From Crotalaria pallida (taxonomy: Eukaryota; Streptophyta; Magnoliopsida; Fabales; Fabaceae): a DNA stretch of 64,000 nt. Position 1 is the stretch's first letter. The number at the start of each line of letters is the position of its first letter. The stretch is from contig CM075651.1 of assembly GCA_037953625.1 (NCBI GenBank), positions 150,552,001 through 150,616,000 on the forward strand. Direction: 5' to 3'. The translations under genes were made by a program, and so were the position numbers. Below, piece by piece: positions 11,923 through 22,300 of the stretch. The notes below the pieces were generated by a model. That model was not told the DNA's origin, searched no databases, and saw nothing but the letters and a program-made list of their open reading frames with translations.

Positions 11923-11930
<8 letters not shown>
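10739..11930 (+). repeat. Direct tandem duplication, two units of about 600 bp
   Basis: Unit 1 (about 10739-11350) and unit 2 (about 11351-11930) are direct copies that differ by scattered substitutions and short indels. Both contain GTATATGTCATG, CCAAACCACCCACCATATA, GGGCCTGAGATTTAACCAAC and GATCGAAGTAAAAATGGG in the same order. Each unit ends with TTTCATAATTAATTTA and a TACTAT/ATATAT stretch. No coding capacity is evident. Confidence 0.85.

Positions 11931-11971
<41 letters not shown>
11926..11971. repeat. (TA)n microsatellite
   Basis: Uninterrupted TA dinucleotide run at the end of the second tandem unit and the proposed start of the Helitron-like element. Confidence 0.95.
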
Positions 11972-11975
<4 letters not shown>

Positions 11976-12533
11976 GTCTATTCGAGGCATCACGTTTGTT
12001 GGAAAAATTTTGAAGGCACCACATTTGTCGTTGAAATTTTCCTCCCACCAAAACGATTGTAGGAAGATAATCATTATCTTCATCCAAAATTAAAATCTAA
12101 AATTAAATAAATTATTCAAGATTTTCAAATCATTATCTGCATGTGAAATTATTTTCATCAGTTTATAAAAAAATCATTATTTTCAAAAAATATTAAAATT
12201 TGAAAATAAATATATTGTATAAGTTTTATAAGTTTTACAAATCATTATCTTCAAAAAAATATTAAAATTTGAAATAAAATAGATTATTCAAGTTTTATAA
12301 GTTTTCCAAATCATTATATATAATATAATTTGATTTTATGCTTGATGAGAGTTTTTTCTTCAACTTTCAATCTTTGCATTTGTTTTCTACCCTTAAAAAT
12401 CTCTCTTGTCCCATTATTTTGTCCTTTAATTTCACTCATCTTAAATTATATTATTTATATTTCGATTTTTGATTTATATTATTTGTTTTTGGTATTTTAT
12501 TCTTGCTTTTAAGGTATTGTTGTTATTGTTGGT

Positions 12534-12578
12534 GATGCCAGTGCATGGACTAAACTTGGGGATGCCAGTGCATGGACT
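12534..12578 (+). repeat. 18-bp direct repeat pair
   Basis: GATGCCAGTGCATGGACT occurs at 12534-12551 and again at 12561-12578, separated by 9 bases, about 100 bp upstream of the kinase exon remnant. Confidence 0.85.
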
Positions 12579-12676
12579 TATTTCTTTGAAGTTTTTGGTT
12601 ATTATTGATTATTGCTTATTCATTAATTGTTTAAATTGTTTATTTATAATTATGAATTATGAATTTTTTTTTGCAG

Positions 12677-12955
12677 GTTCAAATAGAAGGGTCACCTATA
12701 TACAAGGTAGAGAAGAAATTGGGAAAAAATGGATTTGGTCAGGTTTTTGTTGGCTATCCCGAGCGGCAGGCCCTAGAGCTGTGGAAGTAAGTTTATCTAA
12801 TTGCTTCTTGGTTGTTGTGTGTGTTTAAAGAATTGGTGTAATTTTGACTTCTGATATTGATTTGGTTTAATGTTGATTTCTACCTTACATGTTTAAGGTG
12901 ACTCTTAAATTTGAATATAAAAACATTGAAGGATGTAACTATGTTTCATCAATAT
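12677..12955 (+). pseudogene. MUT9-like (casein kinase I-type) protein kinase exon fragments
   Basis: After TTTTTTTTGCAG, 12677-12786 encodes QIEGSPIYKVEKKLGKNGFG then QVFVG, the start of a kinase domain with its glycine loop. The closest match I know is the plant MUT9-like/EL1-like casein kinase I group (GSPVYKVERKLGKGGFGQVYVG). A frameshift follows, and the next frame gives AAGPRAVE, which ends at a good donor (GAA/GTAAGT). After TTTAAG, 12898-12955 continues in phase with VTLKFEYKNIEGCNY, equivalent to the VALKFEHRNSKGCNYGPP region. Intact relatives phosphorylate histones and clock proteins. Only these two partial exons remain, so this is a captured or relic fragment. Confidence 0.75.
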
Positions 12956-13746
12956 GCACCTTTTTTTTTTTTGAAGGTTTTGTTCTTGATATTAAAGAGA
13001 ATCATTTTTGATAATTGATACCTTTTTTTTTTTTTTGTAAAAGGTCAAAAACAAAACTAATAATTATATATATTTCTATTTTTTTTGGATGAACATTTTT
13101 TAGAATTTATGATCTTCAATTTCAAAAGAAGACCTAAATAAGAAGTATTATATTTCTTGATGAGAGATGTTATTTTTTTTTATTTATGAACTCTTTTTTA
13201 TTTTTTTTATTGCAATTTCGAGGAGTTCCAAAAAAAATATATTTTTGTATTGTTGTTGTTGAAGATTGTTATGATTTTTGTTTTAATTCTTTTTGTCTCT
13301 CATTGAAGATAGATTTCAAAATTTGTTTATTTATTGTTTTTGTGTATTTATGTAACATTTTTGTTTTTTTATTAAGTATTGTATTTTTTTGTCCAGCTCT
13401 ATGTTTTATGTAATCTATGAAGATAATATATAAAGGAATAAATATTTTAATCTATTATTCTTTATAAAGATTAAGATCCAAATAAGTCTACTTATTGTTT
13501 TTATAATTATTTAATAAATATTAGATTTAAAAAAATAAAAATCTTAAGAATATTAATTTTTAACTAACAATCATATTGCAATATCGAAATTAAAAGTACT
13601 ATAAGATTTTTCAAAATACAAAACAAATATTAGTTTTTTTAATTTTTGATTAATGTTTTTATATTTCTAAGCATCTTCAGATAGATTTTGTAATAGTGTT
13701 CATGTTTGAAATTAAATGTTAATTAAATAATTTTCATGGTGCAGTT

Positions 13747-13749
<3 letters not shown>

Positions 13750-13791
<42 letters not shown>
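13750..13791. repeat. (TA)n microsatellite
   Basis: TA dinucleotide run inside the Helitron-like element. Confidence 0.95.
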
Positions 13792-13795
<4 letters not shown>

Positions 13796-14516
13796 AGTTT
13801 TAGAGAAGAGGTATTCTTCATGTGCATATCCTTCTATTCTTAAGTTTCAATGACAAGTACCCGATTGCTCATTAGTAGATAACATTATCTTTGCAGAAAA
13901 AATTTAAATCAAAATGATTGGAATAATAAGAATAAAATTTTTTAGGATTCAATCTTATTATTAACTTGAGATAAGATAATCGATGAAAAAGATAATAATA
14001 TTTAATCATGATTAATAACAATAAATGTGATAATCATATTTATAAAAATACTAATTGTACAAAAAAAACTACCCCATCCATCACATAAATATAAGAAATA
14101 TATTATAATATCATAAAAAAACAAAATATTTAATTCTAATTTAATTTTGATTTATCATAATAAAGTTGATAATCATATATAAAAATGTCAATTTATCTAT
14201 AAAATAAATAAGAAATATCTCAGATAAAAAAGTGCTACATTTTCATTCATACATACGAGGAAGTACAAAATTTATCGACAAGATCATTTAGATTAATTTT
14301 TTAAGTGTAGGGTTTGATTTGAACTCCTATCTTTTTATATAATTATTTTTGGTTGTTGTTTAATAAAAATATTTACTTTATAATAAAAATTATAATAATC
14401 TTTAATTTAAAATATTTAAAATAAAAAAATTAAAATATCAACAACCTGTGCATTACACGGGGTAAGAGGTAGTGATATATAAACTTACAAATCAACTTAT
14501 AAATTAAGAAATTAAT

Positions 14517-14668
14517 GGATATGCACTAACGATATAAAGTTTTTTACACCATCGGTCCATCATCCACCATTCATTTGTATTACTTTATTCTAGAAGTCAA
14601 CGACCATAAATGGATGAATGGTGAATGTGCATGCACTAATGGTGTAAAAAACTGTCGATGCATTCTCC
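14517..14668. repeat. Small foldback MITE
   Basis: The left arm includes TGCACTAACGATATAAAG then TTTTTTACACCAT. The right arm has GTGCATGCACTAATGG and ATGGTGTAAAAAACTGTCG, the inverse with mismatches. It is about 150 bp and non-coding. Confidence 0.7.
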
Positions 14669-14804
14669 ATTTTCTCATAAATTAATTTATAAAACAATAA
14701 AGTATCATTAGTAAGCAAAATATCGTTTTATGTGCATGTCACTTCCCTTGTGATGAAAACTGATTTGTAGATTAATATATAATTATTATTTTTCATTTTA
14801 TTTT

Positions 14805-14911
14805 TATTTTTTTTTGTTTACATGGGAGGTATGGGACTAGAACCCATGACCTGTGAGAGGGGGAAATCCTAAGTGTTCTTGCAGCCACCAACTGGGCTGT
14901 CTTACGTGGAC
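14805..14911 (-). mobile_element. tRNA-derived SINE with 19-bp target duplication
   Basis: The minus strand starts GTCCACGTAAGACAGCCC, carries an A-box-like CCAGTTGGTGG and a B-box-like GGGTTCTAGTCCC, and ends in an A-rich tail (T-run on plus at 14805-14816). TTATTTTTCATTTTATTTT flanks it exactly on both sides (14786-14804 and 14912-14930). About 107 bp long. Confidence 0.8.
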
Positions 14912-14999
14912 TTATTTTTCATTTTATTTTAAAGATTGGAGGTAAGTACATCGTATATGTTTTTATCGAAGAGTTTGTTTAATCTCAATATTTAAAACT

Positions 15000-15496
15000 G
15001 ATGATAAGAAATTCAAATAAAAATAAATATTAATAAAAAATAATAAATTAACAATTTTCGGTCTTGGCTGAAATTAAGTACCCGATACAAAGATTTTTTA
15101 AGGCTGAAATTAAGTACCCATCAAAATTTCAATGAGTTGGGACCGATCTTGGCATGGGGGCTTCGTCTCCCCGGTCGTAGTTTTTTTTTGGGTATAGTAA
15201 GACAGGTACTAAGGTCAAGGTGTCAATTACGATTACGATGGATAGTAGTGTTACGAGAGAGAAAACAATGACAGTCTAAAGTGGTTAATGTTCTTTAAAT
15301 TTATGCAGCCCCTGCACTACACACTGAGGAGTTTGTCTGGTGCAGTTTAGGCATGTTACCTTCAGCAACATTTATGTCATGCTTGCTCTTTATATTTTCG
15401 GCATGGAATTCGTGTCATTCTTTACTTGATTACTGATAGCTCCAATCTCTAATATTAAAAAAAAATAAAAAAATTGACATATTGATCTCAAATAAG
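15000..15496. other. Intergenic, nothing recognised
   Basis: Non-coding sequence with two tandem-like phrases of CTGAAATTAAGTACCC near 15070 and 15103. No gene or complete repeat could be supported. Confidence 0.4.
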
Positions 15497-15752
15497 TATT
15501 CCATCCGTTTCACTTTATCTCTCACTTTAGCATTTTTAACTTGTTTCAAATTATTTGTCTGTGTATTAATTGATTTTTTTTTTAACTTTAGCCTTGCATT
15601 TAATGTGAAATAGATGATAATTAATGTACTTTAAGGATATTATAGTAAATTGATCTAATAATTCTTTTGAAAATTAAAACATTAAATGATTTTCTTAATC
15701 CGTATGAAATTTCTAAGATGACAGTTACATTAAATTGGAACGGAGGGAGTAT
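15497..15752. repeat. Stowaway-like MITE
   Basis: Ends TTCCATCCGTTTCAC and GGAACGGAGGGAG, flanked by TA on both sides, with an A/T-rich interior. This matches the CTCCCTCCGT-type ends of plant Stowaway elements. Confidence 0.7.
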
Positions 15753-16444
15753 AAGAAAAAAATTAATCAATTTTCTATCCTGATACAATTATACTAAAAT
15801 ATTATTATAAAATAGTTATCTCATCTAATTTTTTTTATTCTCAATACAATTTTCTTAAAATAGTTCTATTTGTTATTTATTCAAAAAAATTAAATGTACT
15901 CAACTAATTTCATTAATAAAGTATGAATTTTTTTTTTCATATGACAGGGACCGAAAAGAATATTTAGGGAAAATTTACGTCCATGTACACTTTATGTCAT
16001 GCTAACAATTATATATTTTTTCCCCACTTTTTTTCTTAGACTTTTTTTTGGTGCACCGATCACGAGTCGAAGATTAATCTTCTTCAACATAATAATTAGC
16101 AAAGTGGATTTAACCTCTATAAAAAAGAGTTCTCTTCATGCATGAATGATAAGCTCCCTTTAAAAAAAAAAATGAATGATAAGCTAGTGTCTAAACTTCC
16201 GGTGAGTTTAACAGGCTCTCAACCTGTTATGTGAAATAAAGATAGTAAATTATTTGTCATGTGTGTCGAAGTCTCACACCAGCTACTTTTTTGGTATAAT
16301 TTAAATATTTATTAAGTTATTTTTTTATTATTAATTGATTTTTGAGATAAAATTTTAGCTAATATCAAAACCTTAGCTCAACTTCTTTGTCTCCCTCATG
16401 TCCCCCTGAATATAGGGTATAATGTAATCAGGTGAGACCCTAAC

Positions 16445-17041
16445 ACTTTGTTTGGTTACCAGAGAGAAAATGAGAAGAGAGAAATAGGGAAGAAAGATTA
16501 TGGTTAAAAAATGAGTAAATTTTATGGTTGTTTAGTATGAGAGAAAATGAGAAGAAATGTGGGAGAAAAAAAAGTTGAGTTTTCTCTCATTTTGTTTGGT
16601 TAGAGAGAAAAGTGGGAAGGGAGAAAACAATACATTTGTTAAAAGACAAATATACCCTTTATTTTACATAGCACAAATAAATTTTTTTTCTTTCTCTTTT
16701 TTCCTTTCTCTATTAAACATAACCAAATATTTTTTTCTTACTTCAATTATTTTTTAAATAATAAAAATTCTAGATTAAATATATATATATATAAATTACA
16801 TCAAAGTTACAATTCCATGTTGAAAGCTACAAACTAGTATGGATTACACCAAATACATAAGTTCAAAACACAATACCCAATAGTTGAAGTGACAAAGAAC
16901 GAAGGAAGAAGAAACTCATAAGGTCCAAGGGTAATTTTGACTTTTCAATCAAAAACCTATGTTTTCTCCTCAAAATCTTGCCACATGAGGAGAGAAAACA
17001 AAAATCCGTGGGTTCCACATTTCTCCCTCCGAACACACTTT
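16445..17041. repeat. GA/TC-rich MITE, family C (copy 1)
   Basis: Starts CTTTGTTTGGTTACCAGAG and contains repeated GAGAGAAAATGAG and GGAAGAAAGAT blocks. The right end is degenerate (CTCCGAACACACTTT). Related copies lie at 27023-27883 and 50698-51351. It has no coding capacity. Confidence 0.65.
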
Positions 17042-18413
17042 AACTGTGTGCAGGAAGTGCAACATTTCTTGGTCTCGTGAAGGTTCTATCTCAAAATCAA
17101 TTGGTTATGACATAGTCCAATAGGTATTTAAACCATACCAATGAAAGTAAGGCAAGCGATGTGGGACTTCGAACATGCCTTATATCAAATAGGAGCCTGA
17201 AAAGAAAATTTACTGCCCCTACTTTTCCCGTGTTGCAATCAAATTGGTATTTTTGCTGCCCCTGATCTTTTTTATGTTCTTGGTCAGAACATACATTTAA
17301 AAAAAAAAAAAAAAAAAAAACTTTTCTGTGCCAAATTTAATGTATATCAGTTGTAGAATTGACCCACAGAGGCACAGACAATGCAGGTAAAGACTTATGC
17401 TAGGTGCCACTAGTTTTCTGCCTTTTAACAAATCACAGACAAGTATAATCAACATAAAGTATCAACACTTGCATAGATTTGAAGAATTGATTTCCAAATA
17501 GCTTGATTGATTCATTTATCACTAGATGGAGAAGTTTGCCCTGGTGGGTTAGACAGCACAATAGAAAGAACATGCTTCATTGGTGTCACATGGTTGATTT
17601 TAGGGACGTGATCCTTATTCTTGTCATTTTGTTATCTTGAGATGGGTATATATTCACGGTTGCCTTTATTCCTTTTAACATGAACTCCAACTTGCGTTGA
17701 TGTGCACACATTATTATTATTTTTTTTCTGTACACATCAAATTATTGGCATATTAATCTTATTGCAGAAGAATAGCCACCATATATGATTCATGATGTTA
17801 CAAGTGTATTAAAATATTTATGAAAGGGCGTTGCTAGATCTAATCCCTTCCAGACTCATCATCAATAATTAAGGCTTTGATTATTGAGGTTTTTTTTTTT
17901 TTTTTTTTGAACACTGCTGTTCATGCATATCTACGCAAATTCACGTGTCGTGAAGACATGGTGAACTGTTTTTTAATCAGTTTTGCACGTATTATTATTC
18001 CGAATAATAATACATGTACTCTGTATCATTTATTTATTATTTATACAATAGCTTATGTCAACTTCCTTATCACATCTCCATATAAGTTTAGAAAATAAAA
18101 TAAAATAAAAAATCAAATTTTATTTTATTCACTAATAAGTGGACTCAGCACAGAAAATTTACATATATAATGATACTGACAGATAATGTTATTCTTATCA
18201 GTACGTATAACCTTAATTGGACCATTTGCTTTAGAATAACATGTAATAGCTCATTGAGTGTATAGAAGGAAACGGCATCCCTGTGTTAATTTTCACCTTT
18301 CCCTCCAACGAAAAAATTGGTAAATAAAAGGCCACTTACGATTTAGACATTCAACCAATATGCACAAAATCATTTATGGTTTTGATGGCCACCAGAAGAA
18401 AAGTTATGAATTG

Positions 18414-18577
18414 TATGATTTTGGCCAATGGCCTACTGATCCATGGGCTGTATTGTATCTTTGCTGTGATGTAACTGTCGAAACTTCTAGAGGTTGGTTT
18501 AGTCCATTTCATGTAAAAGAGTAAGCACCCCTTGTGCTTCTATAAATTTCATTATTTTGCTTAGCAAAAAAAAAACA
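18414..18577 (+). mobile_element. 5'-truncated LINE 3' end with 20-bp target duplication
   Basis: The body ends GCACCCCTTGTGC, TTCATTATTTTGCTTAGC and a poly-A run, the 3' tail type of plant L1 elements and similar to the tail of the LINE at window position 1. AGAAGAAAAGTTATGAATTG (18394-18413) is repeated after the poly-A (18578-18597) with one mismatch. About 164 bp remain. Confidence 0.75.
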
Positions 18578-18597
18578 AGAAGAAAAGTTATTAATTG

Positions 18598-19325
18598 CTT
18601 TCATTGTAGAAAATAATTTACTTGGGGGAGTGGAGAAGGAGTATCTATTGATCATAGATATATTAAAATGTTAAGACATGTTTGGTGTTGATGAGACACC
18701 TTAACCTAAAAATAAAAACCAATAATTGGATTGGGTTACTTACACAACTTACTCCACCTTATGCACCTTTGCTTGACATGCACTTCCATCTAATTCCAAA
18801 ATTTGCGGTATAATGAATCCAATGAAATTTTTTAAGGTAAAATATAAGGTTAAAGCTAACAAAGAGGAATCTGATAATGGAACCAGTTGACCAAAACTAA
18901 GTAGCTTTGATTGGAGTGGTTCTGTTCTGTGGATGAGTGTTGTCTCTTTGTGATGGACCCCTCATTCCTCTCTCTTTTTTTGTGAAAGCACAAAATGGAG
19001 TTGTTAGTGTTACAAGCTATTGAGCAAAACAACATCTTAATCAGCTTAAAAAACCAGCTTGTTGGTTTCCATCTGTAAAGAGACATCAACCTTGAATTTT
19101 ATATGTTGAGTCTCAATCTTCATTCCTAGATATACACACATATGATTCTGATTCAAAGCCTGAATTTAACACCTCCTTTTTAAGTGAGTAACACATCAGG
19201 CTCCCATTAACTCATTGGTCTGCATCACACATCATCTCATATCTATCTATAATTCTATATCTTTCTCTTCCCTCCAAAATGAACTTTTCTTTTTTCCCTT
19301 CAAAGGCTCATCACATCCTTAGATC
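18598..19325 (+). promoter_or_regulatory. Probable promoter and 5'UTR of the ETO1-like gene
   Basis: No repeats are recognised here. A pyrimidine-rich stretch (about 19245-19290, including TTTCTCTTCCCTCC) lies just before the start codon, as is common in plant 5'UTRs. No TATA box or start site can be fixed with confidence. Confidence 0.35.
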
Positions 19326-22300
19326 ATGGGCATGTCAAAGTTGAGCTCTTTATCAAAAGAGCTTGATCCACTGAAAAAAAGTAGCAGAGAAGAAATGCGT
19401 GGCTTGAAGCTCACTGAACGCTTCAAGAGCACACAAGTTCATGCTCTCAATTCATCAGAAGCTAGTAGCAGAAGAAACAAAGCATGTGATGGTGCAAACA
19501 GTGCTAACAAAATCAGATCATTTTTGTCAAGGTCCAAATCCAATAACAACTCAACAAGTTCAGGATTTGCAAATCTTGTTGTGCCTTTTCAGCCTCCTTC
19601 TATTGACACCATTGAACCTTGCATAGAGCCTTACATTAAACCAACCAACCTTGTTGAAACCTTAGCAGAACTCTATCACAGGCTAGAGTGCAGCCACCAA
19701 TCTCAGAAAGTGTCACTGTGTGTTGAACAGTACTCCTTGTTGTGCAACCTCAGAGACCAGAAGCTTCTTAGAAGATGTCTCAGGACGGCGCGGCAGAACT
19801 CAGTGGATGTGCTTTCCAAGGTTGTGCTGTCAGCATGGTTGAGGTTTGAGAGGAGAGAGGATGAGCTTGAGGGTGTTTCTTCAATTGAATGTGGTGGTGG
19901 TTGCATTCTTGAATGTCCAAAGGTGAATTTGGTACATGGTTTTAGTCCATTATGTTCAATAAATGATAGGTGCCAGTGTGGTCAAGAGACTAAACAGGAA
20001 ACTAGTACTGAGAGTGTGTGCTTGCCAGATGAGGAAAAAAAGGATGTTTCATTTTGCATTGGAAATGATGAAATCAATTGTGTTAGGTGGAGAATTGCAG
20101 CACTTTCTGAGCCATTTAAGGCCATGCTATATGGTGGCTTTGCTGAGTCTAAAATGAGGAAGATTGATTTCTCAAAAAGTGGGGTATGCCCAAAGGGTAT
20201 GAGAGCTGTTGAATTGTACAGCAGGGCTAAAAGATTGGACCTTTTCAATCCCATGACTGTTTTAGAGCTTCTTTCTTTTGCCAATAGGTTCTGTTGTGAG
20301 GAGATGAAATCTGCTTGTGATACCTATTTGGCTTCAATTGTTGGAAGTGTTGATGATGCATTAATACTTATAGAGTATGGAATGGAAGAGAGAGCACCAA
20401 TTCTTGTAGCTTCCTGCTTGCAAGTGTTTCTTAGGGAGCTGCCAAAATCTTTGTATAATTCAAAGGTGATGAAAATATTTTGTAGTTCCGAAGCAAAGGA
20501 AAGGTTAGCCATGGTGGGTCATGATTCTTTCTTACTGTACTATTTCCTGAGCCAAGTGGCTATGGAGGAAAGCATGGTATCTAAAACTACAATGATGTTG
20601 CTGGAAAGATTGGGAGAGTGTGCTGAGGAAAGATGGCAGAAGGCTCTTGCATACCATCAATTAGGGTGTGTGCTACTTGAGAGGAAAGAATACAAAGATT
20701 CGCAGTGTTGTTTCGAGGCGGCAGCTGAGGCAGGTCATGTGTATTCTGTGGCTGGTGTAGCCAGAACTAAGCACAAGCAGGGTCAACCTTGTTCAGCCTA
20801 TAAGTTAATTAGTTCTCTCATATTTGAGCATAAACCTGCAGGGTGGATGTATCAGGAGCGCGCACTATACAATACGGGAAGGGAAACTAGTTTTGATTTG
20901 GATGTAGCAACTGAGTTGGATCCTTCCCTTTCATATCCATATAAATATAGAGCCTTGGAAAAGGTGGGGGAGAAGCAGATAAAGGCTGGAATTTTAGAGC
21001 TTGATAAAATTATAGGATTTAAGCTTTCACCTGATTGCTTAGAATTGAGGGCATGGTTGTTTATTGCCGTTCAGGATTATGACAGTGCCATGAGAGATAT
21101 CCGTGCATTGCTAACTTTGGAACCAAATTACATAACTTCACATGGAAAGATCACGGGCAAATACTTGGTTCACCTCCTTAGCCATGAAGTACAGCAAAAG
21201 AGTCAGGCTGAATGCTGGATGCAATTATATGAACAATGGTCTTCTGTGGATGACATTGGTTCTCTGGCTATAATACATCAGATGCAGGAGAATGAGCCTG
21301 GGAAGAGCCTGCTAGAGTTTCGTCAGTCTCTACTCCTTTTGAGGTAAGCATCTGTATATCCAACCTATTAGTATGTCTCTTCTTCAACTTTCAATTGTTA
21401 TGGTGTTTATTGCACATTGTATAGGATCCTTAGGCCCTTCAGTCAGTGTTTCATAAGCTTACCACATTGTCTGATATCCATAATATTCTTGCTGGTATCT
21501 AAATATTTAGGTAGTATTTAGTGTGCAGACAGAACAGGATCGAACATGACAGAACAAAGTTGTTTTGTCTGTTCTCTTTGGTTCCACCTATTTCAGTGGA
21601 GCCAAAATTTCAATTTTTAGTCCGTTGTTCTGTTTATGGTTTGTTTCGTCCTATTCTGACATGTCTACCAAACTCTACCTTAATTCCTCTTGAAGTGTGC
21701 TTGTTAATGGTTATTTGTTATAAAAACACACACACGCATATATATATAGTTTTGATTAATTAAATTAAATTAGCAAAGCAAGTTGTAAGGAGACAATCTT
21801 GCACAACCCACACTATAGCAAAAGTTCATTTGTACTTCCTTGTCTGTCTGCACAATGTAGCTATTTTCTACATTCAATTCAGTTACTAAATACTACAATG
21901 CCAAGAGAATTCCTCACAAATGAATTTCATAGGCTAAACTGTCAGAAGGCTGCAATGCGCAGTTTGAGGATGGCCAGAAACCATTCTAGCACAATCCAAG
22001 AAAGGTTAATTTATGAAGGATGGATTCTATACGATACTGGCTATCGGGAAGAAACTCTTGCTAGAGCCGATAGGTCCATTACAATTCAAAAGTCATTTGA
22101 AGCCTATTTTCTAAAAGCATATGTGCTGGCTGATACAAATCTGGATCCTGAATCATCTTCTTATGTTATCCAACTTCTGGAAGCAGCACTTAAATGTCCT
22201 TCAGATGGCCTTCGCAAAGGACAAGTTAGTGATCTATGCCTACTAAACCTATTAATGATCCAATTTATGTTCTGATGTCATTTGATTGTCTGCTGCAATA

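Larger units (their letters stand above)
11922..14473 (+). mobile_element. Helitron-like non-autonomous element carrying kinase-gene fragments (candidate)
   Basis: The proposed 3' end at 14445-14473 has a short stem (CCTGTG / CACGGG, one G-T pair) followed by GTAAGAG and GTAGT, close to the hairpin plus CTAGT end of plant Helitrons. The proposed 5' side (TACTATATATA..., then CCGTCTATTCGAGGCATCAC) is repeated in inverse orientation near 50290-50640, so it belongs to a dispersed family. The interior carries spliced-exon remnants of a MUT9-like kinase (12677-12955), and gene-fragment capture is common in Helitrons. No Rep/helicase is present. The 5' boundary and the mutated terminal CTAG make this tentative. 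Confidence 0.4.

Noticed and set aside
11926..11971. TA and GA dinucleotide arrays considered as CRISPR-like or origin-like repeats
   Set aside because: Simple microsatellites in a plant nuclear genome; no repeat-spacer structure.
12330..13413. Phe/Leu/Ile-rich plus-strand open frames that look like membrane proteins
   Set aside because: T-rich low-complexity DNA translates to hydrophobic residues; no start context or conserved segment except the kinase fragment.
14830..14900. Possible tRNA gene (A-box and B-box on the minus strand)
   Set aside because: No full cloverleaf or acceptor stem is evident, and the flanking target duplication and A-tail identify a SINE.
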